From Tragulus kanchil (Eukaryota; Chordata; Mammalia; Artiodactyla; Tragulidae), in the NCBI GenBank assembly GCA_022376925.1, contig JAIOJX010000027.1, positions 21,159,471-21,223,470 of the forward strand: DNA of 64,000 nucleotides. The letters run 5' to 3'. Below the pieces are notes generated by a model. It did no database searches. It saw nothing but the letters and a program-made list of their open reading frames with translations, and was not told the origin of the DNA. This document shows, one piece after another, positions 21,378 to 32,400 of the stretch; the stretch's first letter is position 1, and every line of letters begins with the position of its first letter. The position numbers and the translations under genes are program-made.

Positions 21378-21583
21378 GTACTAGTGGCAAAGAGCTCGTC
21401 CGCCAACGCAGGAGATAGAGAGAGGAGGGCTGGTCCCTGGGCAGGAGGATTCCCCTGCAGGAGGGCACGGCAGCCCACTCCAGTGTCCCTGCCCGGGGAA
21501 TCCCATGGACCGAGGAGCTTGGCGGGCTACAATCCATGGGGTCGCCCAGAGTTGGACACGACTGAGCGACTTAGCACACACGC
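21378..21583 (+). mobile_element. Bov-tA SINE (copy 1)
   Basis: Sense: 'ctagtggcaaagagctcgtc', 'gcccactccagtgtccctgc', 'gaccgaggagcttggcgggc' and 'gttggacacgactgagcgac'. Confidence 0.95.
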
Positions 21584-22169
21584 AGGTGGGACCAGTCAGG
21601 AGGCTCTCATCTCCCCTGAACCTCACTCCCTCCCTGGCATCTTGTTTCCTCACGCACCTGGGGACTGCGGGAGGTCCATCTTGGGAACCCTGCAAGATGC
21701 CGGGCTGGCAGGGTCACGTGATCTGATTAAAGGACCCGATGGGCGGCTGAGCTGAGCCTCTTACTCCAACGGCTCAGGAGACACCAGCCAGGCCGGCGGC
21801 TGCAGGAGGCCATGCTCTGAGCTCTCGGCTGAGATCGGCACGGGAAAGACACGGCTGAGAGGCTCTCTGGGTTGCCAGGCTAAATACCTGGAATGCAGGA
21901 AATAGGATTAAGCCTCAGCAGGAAGCAGAGGGATAAAGGTTAATGAGGGAAGCCGGGAGTACGGGCAGACGGGCTGTGCCCATGGACAAAAGGGCAGCGT
22001 CTGGGCTCCCAGGGAGCAGCCTGAGGTCACGTGGCCCACCCTTCTGCTTTTACACACCCTGCCGATGGGAGCCCCTTGTTCTCTAGACAGTGGAAAGTTC
22101 TTGGAAAGCGGAAGCCCTAGGCACAAGTTGCCCTCTGTAGGCCTGGTTCACCGCCTCATCGTAGTTACT

Positions 22170-22456
22170 TTTTTTTTGCAGGTTAGGGAGGGAGGGGGCT
22201 GGGCGGGCCACGTTTTTCATTTATCTATTTTCATCCGTCTTTGTTCTTTGGCTCCTGTGGGCCTCCCATCACGGTGGGCCTCTGTTGTCGCCGAGCACCG
22301 GCTCTGGGCGCATGCGCTCCAGAGCTCCTGCTCAGTAGTTGGACACATTGGTCCAGCCGCTCCGTGGCACGTGGGATCTTCCCAGGCCAGGGATCGAACC
22401 GGCGCCCCTTGCACTGCAAGGCGGTGTCCTTACCCACTGGACCACCAGGGAAGTCC
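22170..22456 (-). mobile_element. CHR-type SINE, long variant (copy 2)
   Basis: Duplicate of 21023-21309 with small differences near 22270-22292. Same flanking target-site duplication. Confidence 0.95.
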
Positions 22457-22524
22457 CCTCATTGTAGTTTCTGTCCTGGTCCCCCAAGAGCTTGGATTTG
22501 TGACGGTCCCTGTGGGACCCAAGT

Positions 22525-22730
22525 GTACTAGTGGCAAAGAGCTCGTCCGCCAACGCAGGAGATAGAGAGAGGAGGGCTGGTCCCTGGGCAGGAGGATTCC
22601 CCTGCAGGAGGGCACGGCAGCCCACTCCAGTGTCCCTGCCCGGGGAATCCCATGGACCGAGGAGCTTGGCGGGCTACAATCCATGGGGTCGCCCAGAGTT
22701 GGACACGACTGAGCGACTTAGCACACACGC
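22525..22730 (+). mobile_element. Bov-tA SINE (copy 2)
   Basis: Duplicate of 21378-21583. Confidence 0.95.
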
Positions 22731-22917
22731 AGGTGGGACCAGTCAGGAGGCTCTCATCTCCCCTGAACCTCACTCCCTCCCTGGCATCTTGTTTCCTCAC
22801 GCACCTGGGGACTGCGGGAGGTCCATCTTGGGAACCCTGCAAGATGCCGGGCTGGCAGGGTCACGTGATCTGATTAAAGGACCCGATGGGCGGCTGAGCT
22901 GAGCCTCTTACTCCAAC

Positions 22918-24009
22918 GGCATCCTTTTCTTTTTTGAAAGGGTGTGGGCGGGACGGTGGAGAGAACGTCCTGCCTGGTGTTAGTGTAGAATTTTCGGGAC
23001 AACTGCATCCTGGGACGGTGAGGGGGAGGAGCTGGCACTGGGGGAGGGGCACTCTGGCTCTCTGGAGCGTGACTGTTGGGTCGGACTTTTCATAAACCTG
23101 CAAACGATGCCCTTCCAGACGGCTGCCCTACCCCCTCCTCCAGCCCTGTTTCCAGGCTGAGCGTGCAGAGGGGTGGGAGCGAAGTTGCCCGGGCAACCGT
23201 TCCCAGTCCCTCTTTCCTCTGCCTTTGGAGATCTTCAAGGGAAGGAGGCAGTCTTGCTCCTGGGGTGCTGGGGAGGCCCCACGGCGTCAAAACTATGCAA
23301 GGCCCGGCGCCAAACGGCAAGCCCTGGTCCCCCGCCACCATCTGCCTCCCAGCTGCTGCGTTAGTGGCTCCTTTCAAGGCTTAACATCTGGGCTTCCGCC
23401 ATCGCTCAGACGGAGGGCGGAGAGGCTGCGCTGATTGTGAGCTGATGAGGGAAGGATGTTATTTCTTCCAAGAGGCTCCTTCCCCGGCCTCGCCCTGTCC
23501 TCGCGGCCTTCCTTGAGGAGACGTGTCCAGAGGGCAGCCATGATAACAGCAGCCGTGGCGTCACCTGGGCGCACTCGCTGCCAGGCAACCATTTGGCTCT
23601 GCCCTGGCATTCCCTCTGTATGTGCGTCGCCACCCTGCCAAGCAGGCATTTCTCTCCCTGTGCTTCTTGTGGGGAAACTGAGGCTGGAGAAAGCGATGGG
23701 ACGTGCCAACCCGCACCGATCGTCAGTGACCTAGGCTGGACTCACACCTTTCGAGAAAAGTGGCAGAGAAACCAAAACGCCAGCCTGAGCAGTTAGCTCT
23801 TCTCGGGACAGACGGGCCAGAACTTTCTGGCAGAGGTCACCGAGCAGGTGACTCGTCCTAGGGGGCCTGGGACGTCTTGAGTGTGAGCGCTGGAAGCCCT
23901 GCCTCTGGGAAAGCAGTGGTCCCGGGCACAGAGACGGTGGTCCCCCCAGAAGGGCAAGCCCCGAGGAGCGTGTCGCCTCAGCGCCTTGACACAGCAGGCC
24001 CGGCCTTTT
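22918..24009. other. Unique DNA, no gene seen
   Basis: No exon recognised. A likely antisense MIR lies at about 23530-23765 ('gtggggaaactgaggctgga', 'gtcagtgacctaggctggac'). The sequence 'gggcttccgcca' plus about 26 further bases near 23391 recurs near 24270. Confidence 0.45.
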
Positions 24010-24250
24010 TGGCACCAGGGACCGGTTTTGTGGGGGACAGTTTTCCTGCGGATCGGGAGCTGGGGGGGTGGTCTCTGAAAGATTCAAGTGCAGCAGGATT
24101 CGAACTCCTGTGAGACTCTAACGCCGCCGCTGACCCCACGGGCGGTGGAGCTCAGGCAGCCAAGGGAGCGAGGAGGAGCCGCTGGAAACGCAGAGGAAGC
24201 CTGGCTTGCTGACCGGCAGCTTCCCTCCGGCTGTGGGGTCCTCACAGGCC
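24010..24250 (+). repeat. Old mammalian interspersed repeat, family not named
   Basis: 'ggcaccagggaccggttttg', 'ggtctctgaaagattcaagt' and 'gtgagactctaacgccgccg' belong to a common mammalian repeat that I recognise by its 'ccagggaccggttt' motif. I cannot name the family with certainty. Confidence 0.5.
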
Positions 24251-24424
24251 TTGACCTGGGTCGGGGGTGGGCTTCCGCCAGCGCTCAGACGGAGGGTGGA
24301 GAGGCCCCTGAAGGGCTTTGGAGAGTCACAGGGGTGGTCTGACAGCCCCTCTGTGGCTCTGAGGACCGCCAGCCTGGGCCTCGCCTTCCTCCGCTAGCAG
24401 TGAGGTGCGACTGCCACCCCTGCA

Positions 24425-24597
24425 GTCTTTTTTTTTTTTTTTTTCAAATACTGTATCTTCGCCTGCACTGGGGCTCCGTTGAGGCATGAGGATCTCTAGT
24501 CGCAGCATGTGGGATCCAGTTCCCTGGGGATTGAACCTGGCTCCTTGCAGTGGGAGCTTGGCGTCTTCGTTACTGAACCCCCAGAGAAGGCCCCTGC
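24425..24597 (-). mobile_element. CHR-type SINE
   Basis: Antisense: a run of about 20 T (tail), then 'gcagcatgtgggatccagtt', 'ggggattgaacctggctcct' and a diverged head 'gttactgaacccccagagaa'. Confidence 0.8.
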
Positions 24598-26078
24598 CGC
24601 CTTTTACCCGGTCCGCCTTGGCTGAAAGGATGCCCAAGCTTCTGATACCGGCCACACCCGGCCCTTGCCCTGACCACACTGGCCCCTGAGACCCCACAGA
24701 TGGCAAATGAAGAGGGACCGAGGGTCTTTTTAGCCTCTTGTATTCCCAGCCGTTGCCACCCTCCACGAGTCAAAGCCACAGAGGGGCTGAGCGCACAGGG
24801 AAGACGTGCAGGGGGTCCCACACGCCCAGGGCAGGGCCCGGGTGCTGGGGACCAGGACTGGTGTGGGAAAAGGTGCAGAGAAGAGGAGAAAGGCAAAACT
24901 CGCGGCAAAAAGAGGAAGTTCAATCAGATTTGTAAAGGGCACAATTTACAAATCCGTCACATATTTTACTAGGCTGGGATTTACGGATTAGCCTGTAATA
25001 CTTAGGCAGCTTTTTGTAATAAAACCCTAAGCCCAGGCAGCCTTGGGGGAAGTGAGGAGGAGGAAGGGCCATCTCTCTATCTCGCTTTCATTTTTCCAGC
25101 ATTTTTTGATCAAGGCAGCCCCATTAATCTGTGCTTTATCTGCCTATGGAGAAGGATTGAGCTCTTTATTGGATTTTTGTCAAGAATAAATGATTTAGTT
25201 TGGGATATCGTGGAAGCGATTTTTGTGGTATTACACCATCTAATAAATGAAACAGCAGGGATCAATTCCTTTGCTGCAATGTGTTCAACAGGCAGGGTGA
25301 AATATGCCCCACAGTTATTTGGTATTGCCCTTTATAGCTATTTATAACTGAGGATGACGGCCTGGATATGGGTCTGCCCGCGTGTGGGCACCTGTCCGGC
25401 CGAGACGTGATCCGTCAGCTCTAGAGCACGGGACGGGCCGGGCGACGTGCAGGTCGAGGTCACCTGAGCAGGAGGCCTGAGCGTTGGAGTCAGGCTCAAG
25501 AGTGAAGACTGGCGCTGCCGGGTGCCATCTCCTAAGACCTTGGCGGGAGTGCCTCTGGAGGGACGGGAACGTGACAGGGAGGGAGGCCGTCGCAGCCACC
25601 GCAAGCCTGGCAGATGCCCAGGGAGGGCACCCAGAGCGGAGAAGCCCGGTCTTGTCCCCCCTGGTCCTGAGGGTCCTGGTCCATGCGCTGCCGCCCTCTC
25701 CCCCAAGGCACCACTTCAAGGGAAGAGTCTGGAAATACTTGGGGTGGGAAGCTGGCTTTCTGCTCAGATAGGCTCTTAAGGTTTATATCCCGTCACAAGG
25801 TGTACAAATATGTATTGAGAGCCTGTTATGTGATTGTGCTTCGTACATGCCCGGCACAAGGCAAGCCAGAGACAGACACTGGTTCACAGACCGACGGAGG
25901 CACGGGAAGCCTTCGCGATGCCCATCGCCCCCTCAAACCCACACGGCCCTCCTGGGCGGAAACGGGGAGCAGGAAGCGGGAATGCGTGACTGGGCAGGGG
26001 TCAGCCAAGCCCCTTCGCTCAAGTCCCACCTCTAGAGAAAGAAGAGAATGACTCCGGAAAGAGCGGAGTCAAGAGGGG
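24598..26078. other. Unique DNA, no gene seen
   Basis: The first 300 and last 700 bases are GC-rich; 24930-25350 is a striking AT-rich block listed separately. A short L2/MIR-like piece lies near 25803-25875 ('attgagagcctgttatgtga'). Confidence 0.45.
24930..25350. promoter_or_regulatory. Strong candidate conserved non-coding element
   Basis: About 420 bases, AT-rich with almost no CpG, in GC-rich DNA. Examples: 'acaaatccgtcacatatttt', 'agcctgtaatacttaggcag', 'taatctgtgctttatctgcc', 'ttgtcaagaataaatgattt' and 'ccatctaataaatgaaacag'. It is not a repeat I recognise and all frames are closed. Sharp edges and base composition resemble developmental enhancers. Conservation is inferred, not seen. 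Confidence 0.45.
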
Positions 26079-26500
26079 TCGTTGTTGTTCAGTCACTCGG
26101 TCGGGTCCGACGCTTCGTGACGCTGTGGACGGCCGCGTGCCAGTCTCCTCTGGCCTCCGCTGTCTCCTGGCGTTCGCTCAAACTCACGCTCACCGGGTGG
26201 GTGCTGCCACCCCACCTCTCACCCTGTGTCGCCCCCTCCTCCTCTGGCCTCCTGGCACCACGGTCTCTTCCAGGAAGTCGGCTCTTTGCACCAGGTGGCC
26301 AGAGGATTAGAGCGTCAGCGGAGGCATCGGCTCTTTGAAGGAATATTCAGAGTTGGTTTCCTTCAGGACAGACTGGCTTGATCTCCCTGCTGTCCGAGGG
26401 ACGCTCAGGAGGCTTCTCCAGCACCGTGGTTTGCGAGCGCCGGTTCTGTGGCGACCAGCCTTCGGGATGGGCCAGCTCTGACACAGGCGTACCCGTGCCG
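26079..26500 (-). mobile_element. BovB LINE 3' fragment (ART2A-like)
   Basis: Antisense and CpG-rich: 'gttgttgttcagtcactcgg', 'gcgttcgctcaaactcacgc', 'gctctttgcaccaggtggcc', 'tcaggacagactggcttgat' and 'gaggcttctccagcaccgtg'. The order matches the reversed BovB 3' half. The 5' limit is vague beyond 26455. Confidence 0.85.
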
Positions 26501-27044
26501 ACGGGGTGACAGTTACAGGCAGCAGGGCCCTGACGAGCTGGCAGGGGAGGTCCTCTCGTGTAACTTGACTGCACGAGGCCTGAGCTAGGCCGTCCGTCCC
26601 GCATTGTTACTCAGTCGTTGTCCCCGTTCGCGGCCTCTGAGTGTGTGTGCTCTGTGAGGACGGGCTTCCTCGGGGGGTTGATTTCCTCGACAGGCCCGTC
26701 CCCCCTGCCGCTTGTCCTGCAGACCTCGGCAGTGACAGGGACCCCCTAGGGCTGCCTCTCGACCCTGAGTGTCAGAGTGTGGTCCTCGTTGGACGGTCTT
26801 CTTCACTGGCTGTTTTTTATTTTTTATTTTCCTGCCACAATCAGAATTCTTGGAGCTTGCTGGTGCCGGGAGGGGAGTTGTACGTGTCTTAGGTGTGAAG
26901 AGGCTCTTCTGCTCAGTTCGGTGTGAAGCTGGCTCCTCACTCCCGCCCCCTTTGCCAAGAGAGAACGAGTGCTGAGCGTCACCGATTTAGAAACCGCGGA
27001 CAGCTGCCACCCCGTCCCTGCCGCTGGCCGCGCACGCGCCTGCT
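26501..27044. other. Unique DNA, no gene seen
   Basis: Mixed GC-rich sequence with a T-rich run near 26810-26835. No gene recognised. Confidence 0.45.
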
Positions 27045-27180
27045 CCATCGCTCAGGCTCAGTTTTTTCATCTGTAAAGTGGAGATAAGGAGGCGTTCATT
27101 CAGAGGGCTGTAAGGAGGATCAAACGATGGTATATACCTTATATACAAGTTCTAGAGACTGTCTACCAAACGATTAACAA
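27045..27180 (+). repeat. MIR SINE remnant
   Basis: 'gctcaggctcagttttttca', 'tctgtaaagtggagataagg' and 'agggctgtaaggaggatcaa' are the MIR core and 3' part in sense. Confidence 0.85.
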
Positions 27181-27600
27181 TGACGTCGGCAGAAAACAGC
27201 TTTCATTTAGAATATAATCTGAATGCATTTATACACAGAGCATGTTTTATTTTGTACTTGTAAAAGGTTTTAAAATCAAGAAAGGTTTTAAACTAGATGT
27301 GATAAAGGCAAATCGCAGGGAAGATGGAAACTCCATAAAGGCATCAAGAAGGAAACGTTTGGTGTGTGTCTTCCTGGTCCTCTTTCAACACGTGTAACTT
27401 GTCCTGAATACGCAATTCAAAGTCCTAAGCTTCTACTATACTGTGAGCCTCTTCCAGGTCATTACACAGTCTTTGCATATGTATTTTTAATGGCTGCATA
27501 ATATTCCTTCACGGCTCTGCCATTGCTTAATTCATTCACCGCCCCCGCCTCCCATCCACTGCCCTCCTCGGCCTCCTCCTCCCTGCCCATTAGCACCCTA
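27181..27600. repeat. AT-rich DNA with an L1M-like fragment
   Basis: 27440-27540 contains 'tttttaatggctgcataata' and 'attccttcac', typical of old mammalian L1 3' regions. The rest is AT-rich single-copy sequence. Confidence 0.5.
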
Positions 27601-28098
27601 ACTACTTGGATGAGAAATAGTGGCTCTCACGGTCTCCAGCCCATGACTGTATATCTGGAACATTTCTGAGAATATCCAAGTAGCTGCTTCATTAATATAA
27701 AGAGGGCAGAGACCAAAGCAAATGAGTATCTCCGTGACACGTCCCTCTTGGAGGAAAAGACACCGGCAGCAGCGTGACCGGCTCTCAGCGCGCTGCATCG
27801 TGTCTCCCCTGGCCCCCCACTTCCCGGCACATACCCTGCTCAGAGCCGACTTACCTATGACTTTCTGAAAAAAAAAAAAAGTTTGGGATAAAAATAGGGT
27901 TGGTATAAGAGCTTAATAATTTTCCAAAAATAGGCCTCCCTAGGCTTTGCTGTCTACCCCTTTGTGGGAGAATGCACCATTTGGCCAAGAAAGATGGTGC
28001 GTGGGTTGGACTGGAAACGTCGGGAGCCGTGAGAAAAGGGGGCGGGGCTCGTGACTTTAGCAGGACTTTGAGGCCAAATGCTGGGATGGCTCCCGGCC
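27601..28098. other. Unique DNA, no gene seen
   Basis: Begins in mixed-composition DNA, with 'gttggtataagagcttaata' near 27899. No repeat or exon is recognised with confidence. A run of 13 A lies near 27868. Confidence 0.4.
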
Positions 28099-28766
28099 GC
28101 TGCTCTGGGGCTTGGGGGATGGCAGGAGCCTGGGGGCAGCAAGGCGCAGCCGTCCCCTGCGGCCTGGTGTGCGAGACCCCGTCGTGGTGGGCGGGGCCCC
28201 GCGCCTCTGGCGGAAGAGGCGGCACGGTGACCTGCCCCGGTTCGGTGTCGGCTCCACGACGGAGGTGTCCTGCCTCCAGAGTAAACCCCTCTGCACCGAG
28301 CGGAATCTGGGAGAAGAGGTTAATTGAGGGTTGACGCACCACCTCAGGTTTGCAGGAAAAGAAGGTTAAGTGGAGCTCTTCAGTGGCAGTTGCTTTCCCC
28401 AAGCTCCAGCCTTTCCACCAGGGGGTAAAGCTGGCCGGAAGGACGAAACCCTCCCCCGGCTCTGCTCTAGGAACGGGGACGCTGGGGCTGGGTCTCAGGG
28501 GACTGTGATCTGTGGGCACTCAGTCCAGCTATTTGGAGACGCCAAATTCAGCCTTCCCTGAGCTGGAGCGATGGATGATCCCAGGGGCAGGATCCACTGG
28601 GCGTCAACGTGTGACCGGGTTCGACTCACACGGCCCGTGCAGAGCCAGCACGTGTTGATCTGGGGACCGTGTGTACAGAGCTGAACGCGACAGCGTGCGC
28701 TCGCGGGGTCTCCGTCTCAGCAAAACACAGGCGTGAAAACAATTGCCGTGGGGCGAGAGGTGCAGG

Positions 28767-28907
28767 CATGCCGTTCATTCATTCATTCACACAGCTGCTG
28801 TGGGCTGCGGTGGGCCAGGCGGCAGGCTGCTGCAGATGCCACGGGTCACGACAGGCATGGTCCCTGTCCTCCCGTAGCGGACAGCCCAGCGGGCGACACA
28901 GAGCACG
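28767..28907. repeat. Old L2/MIR-like repeat (copy 1)
   Basis: 'gttcattcattcattcacac' and 'caggcatggtccctgtcctc' resemble a common mammalian old repeat that starts with an ATTC run. Family uncertain. Its duplicate is at 29890-30030. Confidence 0.5.
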
Positions 28908-29126
28908 TGTGCTGGGCTAAGTCGCTCAGTCACGTCCAGCTCTTTGCAGCCCCATGGACGGCAGCCCGCGAGATTCCTCTGTCCGTGGAGCTCTCCCGGC
29001 AAGAACACTGGAGTGGCAGCCATGTCCTTCTCCAGAGGATCTGCCTGACCCAGGGATCGAACCCACGCCTCCTGTGGCTCTGCTCTGCAGGCGGATTTGT
29101 GACCGCTGAGCCAGCGGGGCAGCCCA
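28908..29126 (-). mobile_element. Bov-tA SINE (copy 1)
   Basis: Antisense: 'gtcgctcagtcacgtccagc', 'cactggagtggcagccatgt', 'cagggatcgaacccacgcct' and 'gtgaccgctgagccagcggg'. Confidence 0.95.
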
Positions 29127-30030
29127 GGCAACATGGGCGTCGAACAAATACAGACACAATCCATCTTTGATTTTCATTTGTGATAACGCATTAAAGACAG
29201 GCGGGCAGACTTCCCTGGTGACCCAGCTGCTGGGGCTTGGGGATGGCAGGAGCCTGGGGCAGCAAGGCGCAGCCGTCCCCTGCGGCCTGGCGTGCGAGAC
29301 ACCGTCGTGGTGGGCGGGGCCCCGCGCCTCTGGCGGAAGAGGCGGCACGGTGACCTGCCCCGGTTCGGTGTCGGCTCCACGACGGAGGTGTCCTGCCTCC
29401 AGAGTAAACCCCTCTGCACCGAGCGGAATCTGGGAGAAGAGGTTAATTGAGGGTTGACGCACCACCTCAGGTTTGCAGGAAAAGAAGGTTAAGTGGAGCT
29501 CTTCAGTGGCAGTTGCTTTCCCCAAGCTCCAGCCTTTCCACCAGGGGGTAAAGCTGGCCGGAAGGACGAAACCCTCCCCCGGCTCTGCTCTAGGAACGGG
29601 GACGCTGGGGCTGGGTCTCAGGGGACTGTGATCTGTGGGCACTCAGTCCAGCTATTTGGAGACGCCAAATTCAGCCTTCCCTGAGCTGGAGCGATGGATG
29701 ATCCCAGGGGCAGGATCCACTGGGCGTCAACGTGTGACCGGGTTCGACTCACACGGCCCGTGCAGAGCCAGCACGTGTTGATCTGGGGACCGTGTGTACA
29801 GAGCTGAACGCGACAGCGTGCGCTCGCGGGGTCTCCGTCTCAGCAAAACACAGGCGTGAAAACAATTGCCGTGGGGAGAGAGTTGCAGGCATGCCGTTCA
29901 TTCATTCATTCACACAGCTGCTGTGGGCTGCGGTGGGCCAGGCGGCAGGCTGCTGCAGATGCCACGGGTCACGACAGGCATGGTCCCTGTCCTCCCGTAG
30001 CGGACAGCCCAGCGGGCGACACAGAGCACG

Positions 30031-30249
30031 TGTGCTGGGCTAAGTCGCTCAGTCACGTCCAGCTCTTTGCAGCCCCATGGACGGCAGCCCGCGAGATTCC
30101 TCTGTCCGTGGAGCTCTCCCGGCAAGAACACTGGAGTGGCAGCCATGTCCTTCTCCAGAGGATCTGCCTGACCCAGGGATCGAACCCACGCCTCCTGTGG
30201 CTCTGCTCTGCAGGCGGATTTGTGACCGCTGAGCCAGCGGGGCAGCCCA
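30031..30249 (-). mobile_element. Bov-tA SINE (copy 2)
   Basis: Duplicate of 28908-29126. Confidence 0.95.
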
Positions 30250-30327
30250 GGCAACATGGGCGTCGAACAAATACAGACACAATCCATCTTTGATTTTCAT
30301 TTGTGATAACGCATTAAAAGACAGGCG

Positions 30328-30778
30328 GGCAGACTTCCCTGGTGACCCAGCAGTTAAGACTGTGCTTCTAATGCAGTTAAGACCCTGTGCTTCTGCACTT
30401 CTCTCGTGGCCCAGTGGGTAAAGAGTCCGCCATGCAGTGCAAGGGACATCGGTTCGATCCCTGGCCTGGGAAGATTCTACATGCCGCGGAGCGGCTGGAC
30501 CAGTGTGTCCAATTACGAGCCAGCGCTCTGGAGCGCGTGTGCCCAGAGCCGGTGCTCTGCAACAACAGAGGCCACTGCGATGGGAGGCCCACACAGGCCA
30601 AAGAACAAAGATGGATGAAAATAAATAAATAAAAAACCAATAACCGCCCCCCCCCCCCCAACGAAAAGACTCTGTGCTTCTAATACAGGAGATCCAGGTG
30701 TTCGATCCCTGATTGCGGGAATAAGATCCCACACACCTGCCACGTGGTGCAGCAAACAAACAATAAAAAAGTAAAAAG
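30328..30778 (+). mobile_element. CHR-type SINE interrupted by a younger one
   Basis: Head at 30328-30390 ('acttccctggtgacccagca') and remainder at 30664-30778 ('ttcgatccctgattgcggga', 'ataagatcccacacacc', A-rich tail). The interruption at 30396-30662 is another SINE. In copy 1 of duplication 5 only the head of this element survives (29207-29225), cut at the junction. Confidence 0.8.
30396..30662 (+). mobile_element. CHR-type SINE, long variant, nested
   Basis: Sense element with 'gtggcccagtgggtaaagag', 'atcggttcgatccctggcct', 'ctctggagcgcgtgtgccca' and 'ccaaagaacaaagatggatg', ending in a run of 13 C. Flanked by 'aagaccctgtgcttct' (30379-30394) and 'aagactctgtgcttct' (near 30665): a 16-base target-site duplication with one mismatch. 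Confidence 0.93.
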
Positions 30779-31169
30779 ACATGCTGGAAGCTCTGAGTAT
30801 AATATAGGAGGGCTTGCGAGCTTAGATAATTTCCCCAAACAGGCTTCCTAGGACCCTGTCTGTCTGTCCTCTCCTCAGTCTGCTGTGTGTACACACACCT
30901 CCCTTCTTCCCCGGGCCTGCCTTGAGTCCTCTCATCCCCGGGGTCCTGACTGCCTGCTGGAAGGGTGGTCGTCGCCTGCAGCCTCTGAGCAGGAATGCTT
31001 GGCTTCAGAGTCCCTCGTCCGGCCTCTGGGTGCCTCTGGGTTTTCTCCTCCACACGATGAGGAGGATACCCCTGCCCCACACCCACGGCGGTTATGAGGA
31101 CTCCGTGGCCGTCAAAGCCGGGCCTCACGCGTGGCCCGTGGGCAGGAAGCTGCTCTTCTCCCTGCCCGT
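30779..31169. other. Unique DNA, no gene seen
   Basis: Pyrimidine-rich to GC-rich sequence. A minus-strand open frame of 459 residues ends upstream in the SINEs; it is a chance frame. Confidence 0.5.
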
Positions 31170-31660
31170 TTTGTGTGACGGTTAATTTCCTGTGTCCACC
31201 GCGCCGGCCCCGGGTGCTCCGACGGCTGGCTGCACGTTCTGTCTGGGTGCGTCTGGGAGAGGGTTTTTGGCGGAGATGAGCATCTGAATGGGTGAACTGA
31301 GCAGAGCAGATGGTCCTCCCCAGTGTGGGAGGGTCTCCCGCAACCCAGCGGGGGCCTGAAGACCACGGAAAGGCAGAGAGCCCGAATCCACCGTCTGCCT
31401 GATTAGCACAGAGAGAGCAACCTTCCATCGCCCTCGGACTTCTGGTCCTCCGGGACTCAGATTCCGACTGGAATCTTCGTTGTCAGCGCGCTGGCTCTCA
31501 GACCTTTGAACCCCACCGCTCACTGCCTGGGTCTCCAGCTCAGAGGCAGCAGATCCCGGGCGCTCCCAACACCAGCCTCCACAATCACGTGAGCTAACTC
31601 CTTGTAACCTATCTGCCTGTTTCTCCTATCGGTTCTGTTACTCTGAAGAATCCTATTGCA
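31170..31660 (+). repeat. Old mammalian interspersed repeat, L1- or LTR-like
   Basis: 'gtgtgacggttaatttcctg', 'gagatgagcatctgaatggg', 'tgaactgagcagagcagatg', 'cctccacaatcacgtgagct' and 'tatcggttctgttactctga' follow a widely seen mammalian consensus from end to end. I am sure it is a repeat but not of its family name. Confidence 0.7.
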
Positions 31661-31836
31661 TCTGATTTCTCTTCTGAATCCATGACTTAAAAGTCAGCGC
31701 ACAGTGATTGATAGTTAGCAGATGTAGCCTTTAGTGGTCTCACCCCAGCGTGAGCAGCGAAGTCAGCTGGAGGTGCTGTTATTAACAGAAGAGGTCACTG
31801 GGCCTCCCCCAGCATTTCTGACTCCCGAGGTCCAGG

Positions 31837-32024
31837 GCTTCCCGGGGGGCTCAGATGGTAAAGAATCTGCCTGCAATGCAGGAGACCTGGGTTTAATCCT
31901 GGGTCAGGAAGACCCCCTGGAGGGGGGCACGGGCTGCCTGGAGAGTCCCATGGACAGAGGAGCCTGGCAAGCTCCACACAGTCCACGGGGCCACAAAGAG
32001 TCGGACACGACTGAGCGCACTTTC
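31837..32024 (+). mobile_element. Bov-tA SINE
   Basis: Sense, close to consensus: 'gctcagatggtaaagaatct', 'gcctgcaatgcaggagacct', 'acagaggagcctggcaagct' and 'agagtcggacacgactgagc'. The A and B boxes are well kept. Confidence 0.97.
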
Positions 32025-32174
32025 AGGTGTAGGGCAGGGCCTGGGGGTGCTCCTTTCTAGCAAGCTCTCTGGTGGTGATGCAGCCAGTCCTGGTCTGGGG
32101 ACCACACTTAGAGCTCCACTCGGACACAGACGTCATTGTATCAACCTACAAACAGATGCATCGTCGAGCACCCA

Positions 32175-32400
32175 CAGCGTCCTTGCTCCTTTGGTGAGGC
32201 CCATTTAGAGACATCTCACTTTATTTTCACAGCTCCGCAAAGGCAGCTCCATTCTTCTCATTTTTGGAAGGTGAAGTTACCAGGGCTCAGACCACGCATG
32301 AACAGAGGACCTGCCCAAGACCGTGTGACTTGTATGTGATAGAGCTGACCTTGAGCTCAGACCTCTGGGTGTCCGTCTCAAAGTTCTGCTTTCTCTGTGG
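32175..32400 (-). repeat. MIR SINE remnant
   Basis: 'acatctcactttattttcac', 'ttcttctcatttttggaagg' and 'gcccaagaccgtgtgacttg' match the antisense MIR core. Near full length. Confidence 0.75.

Larger units (their letters stand above)
20625..22917 (+). repeat. Direct duplication 4 (copies 20625-21770 and 21771-22917)
   Basis: Offset 1146-1147 bases. The unit starts at 'ggctcaggagacaccagcc'; copy 1 ends 'cttactccaac' and runs into 'ggctcagg', whereas copy 2 continues 'cttactccaacggcatcc'. A few differences are seen (for example 'cccctcgttctc' against 'ccccttgttctc', and 'gcggtggcctc' against 'acggtgggcctc'). Each copy carries one CHR-type and one Bov-tA element. Confidence 0.97.
28099..30349 (+). 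repeat. Direct duplication 5 (copies 28099-29224 and 29226-30349)
   Basis: Offset 1123 bases. The start of copy 2 has homopolymer and dinucleotide losses ('ctgctggggcttggggatgg' against 'ctgctctggggcttggggga'), and the end of copy 1 lacks one A ('gcattaaagac' against 'gcattaaaagac'). Differences gathering at the junction point to unmerged overlapping pieces. Each copy holds an old repeat and an antisense Bov-tA. Confidence 0.97.

Noticed and set aside
27851..29642. Two similar 222- and 238-residue minus-strand frames
   Set aside because: Shadow of duplication 5. The shared part is unique DNA without a recognisable domain, and the ends diverge at the artificial junction.
30049..31428. A 459-residue minus-strand open frame, the longest in the window
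   Set aside because: It runs through a Bov-tA, nested CHR-type SINEs, a C-run and an old repeat. Its amino acid sequence is translated SINE, with no protein domain.
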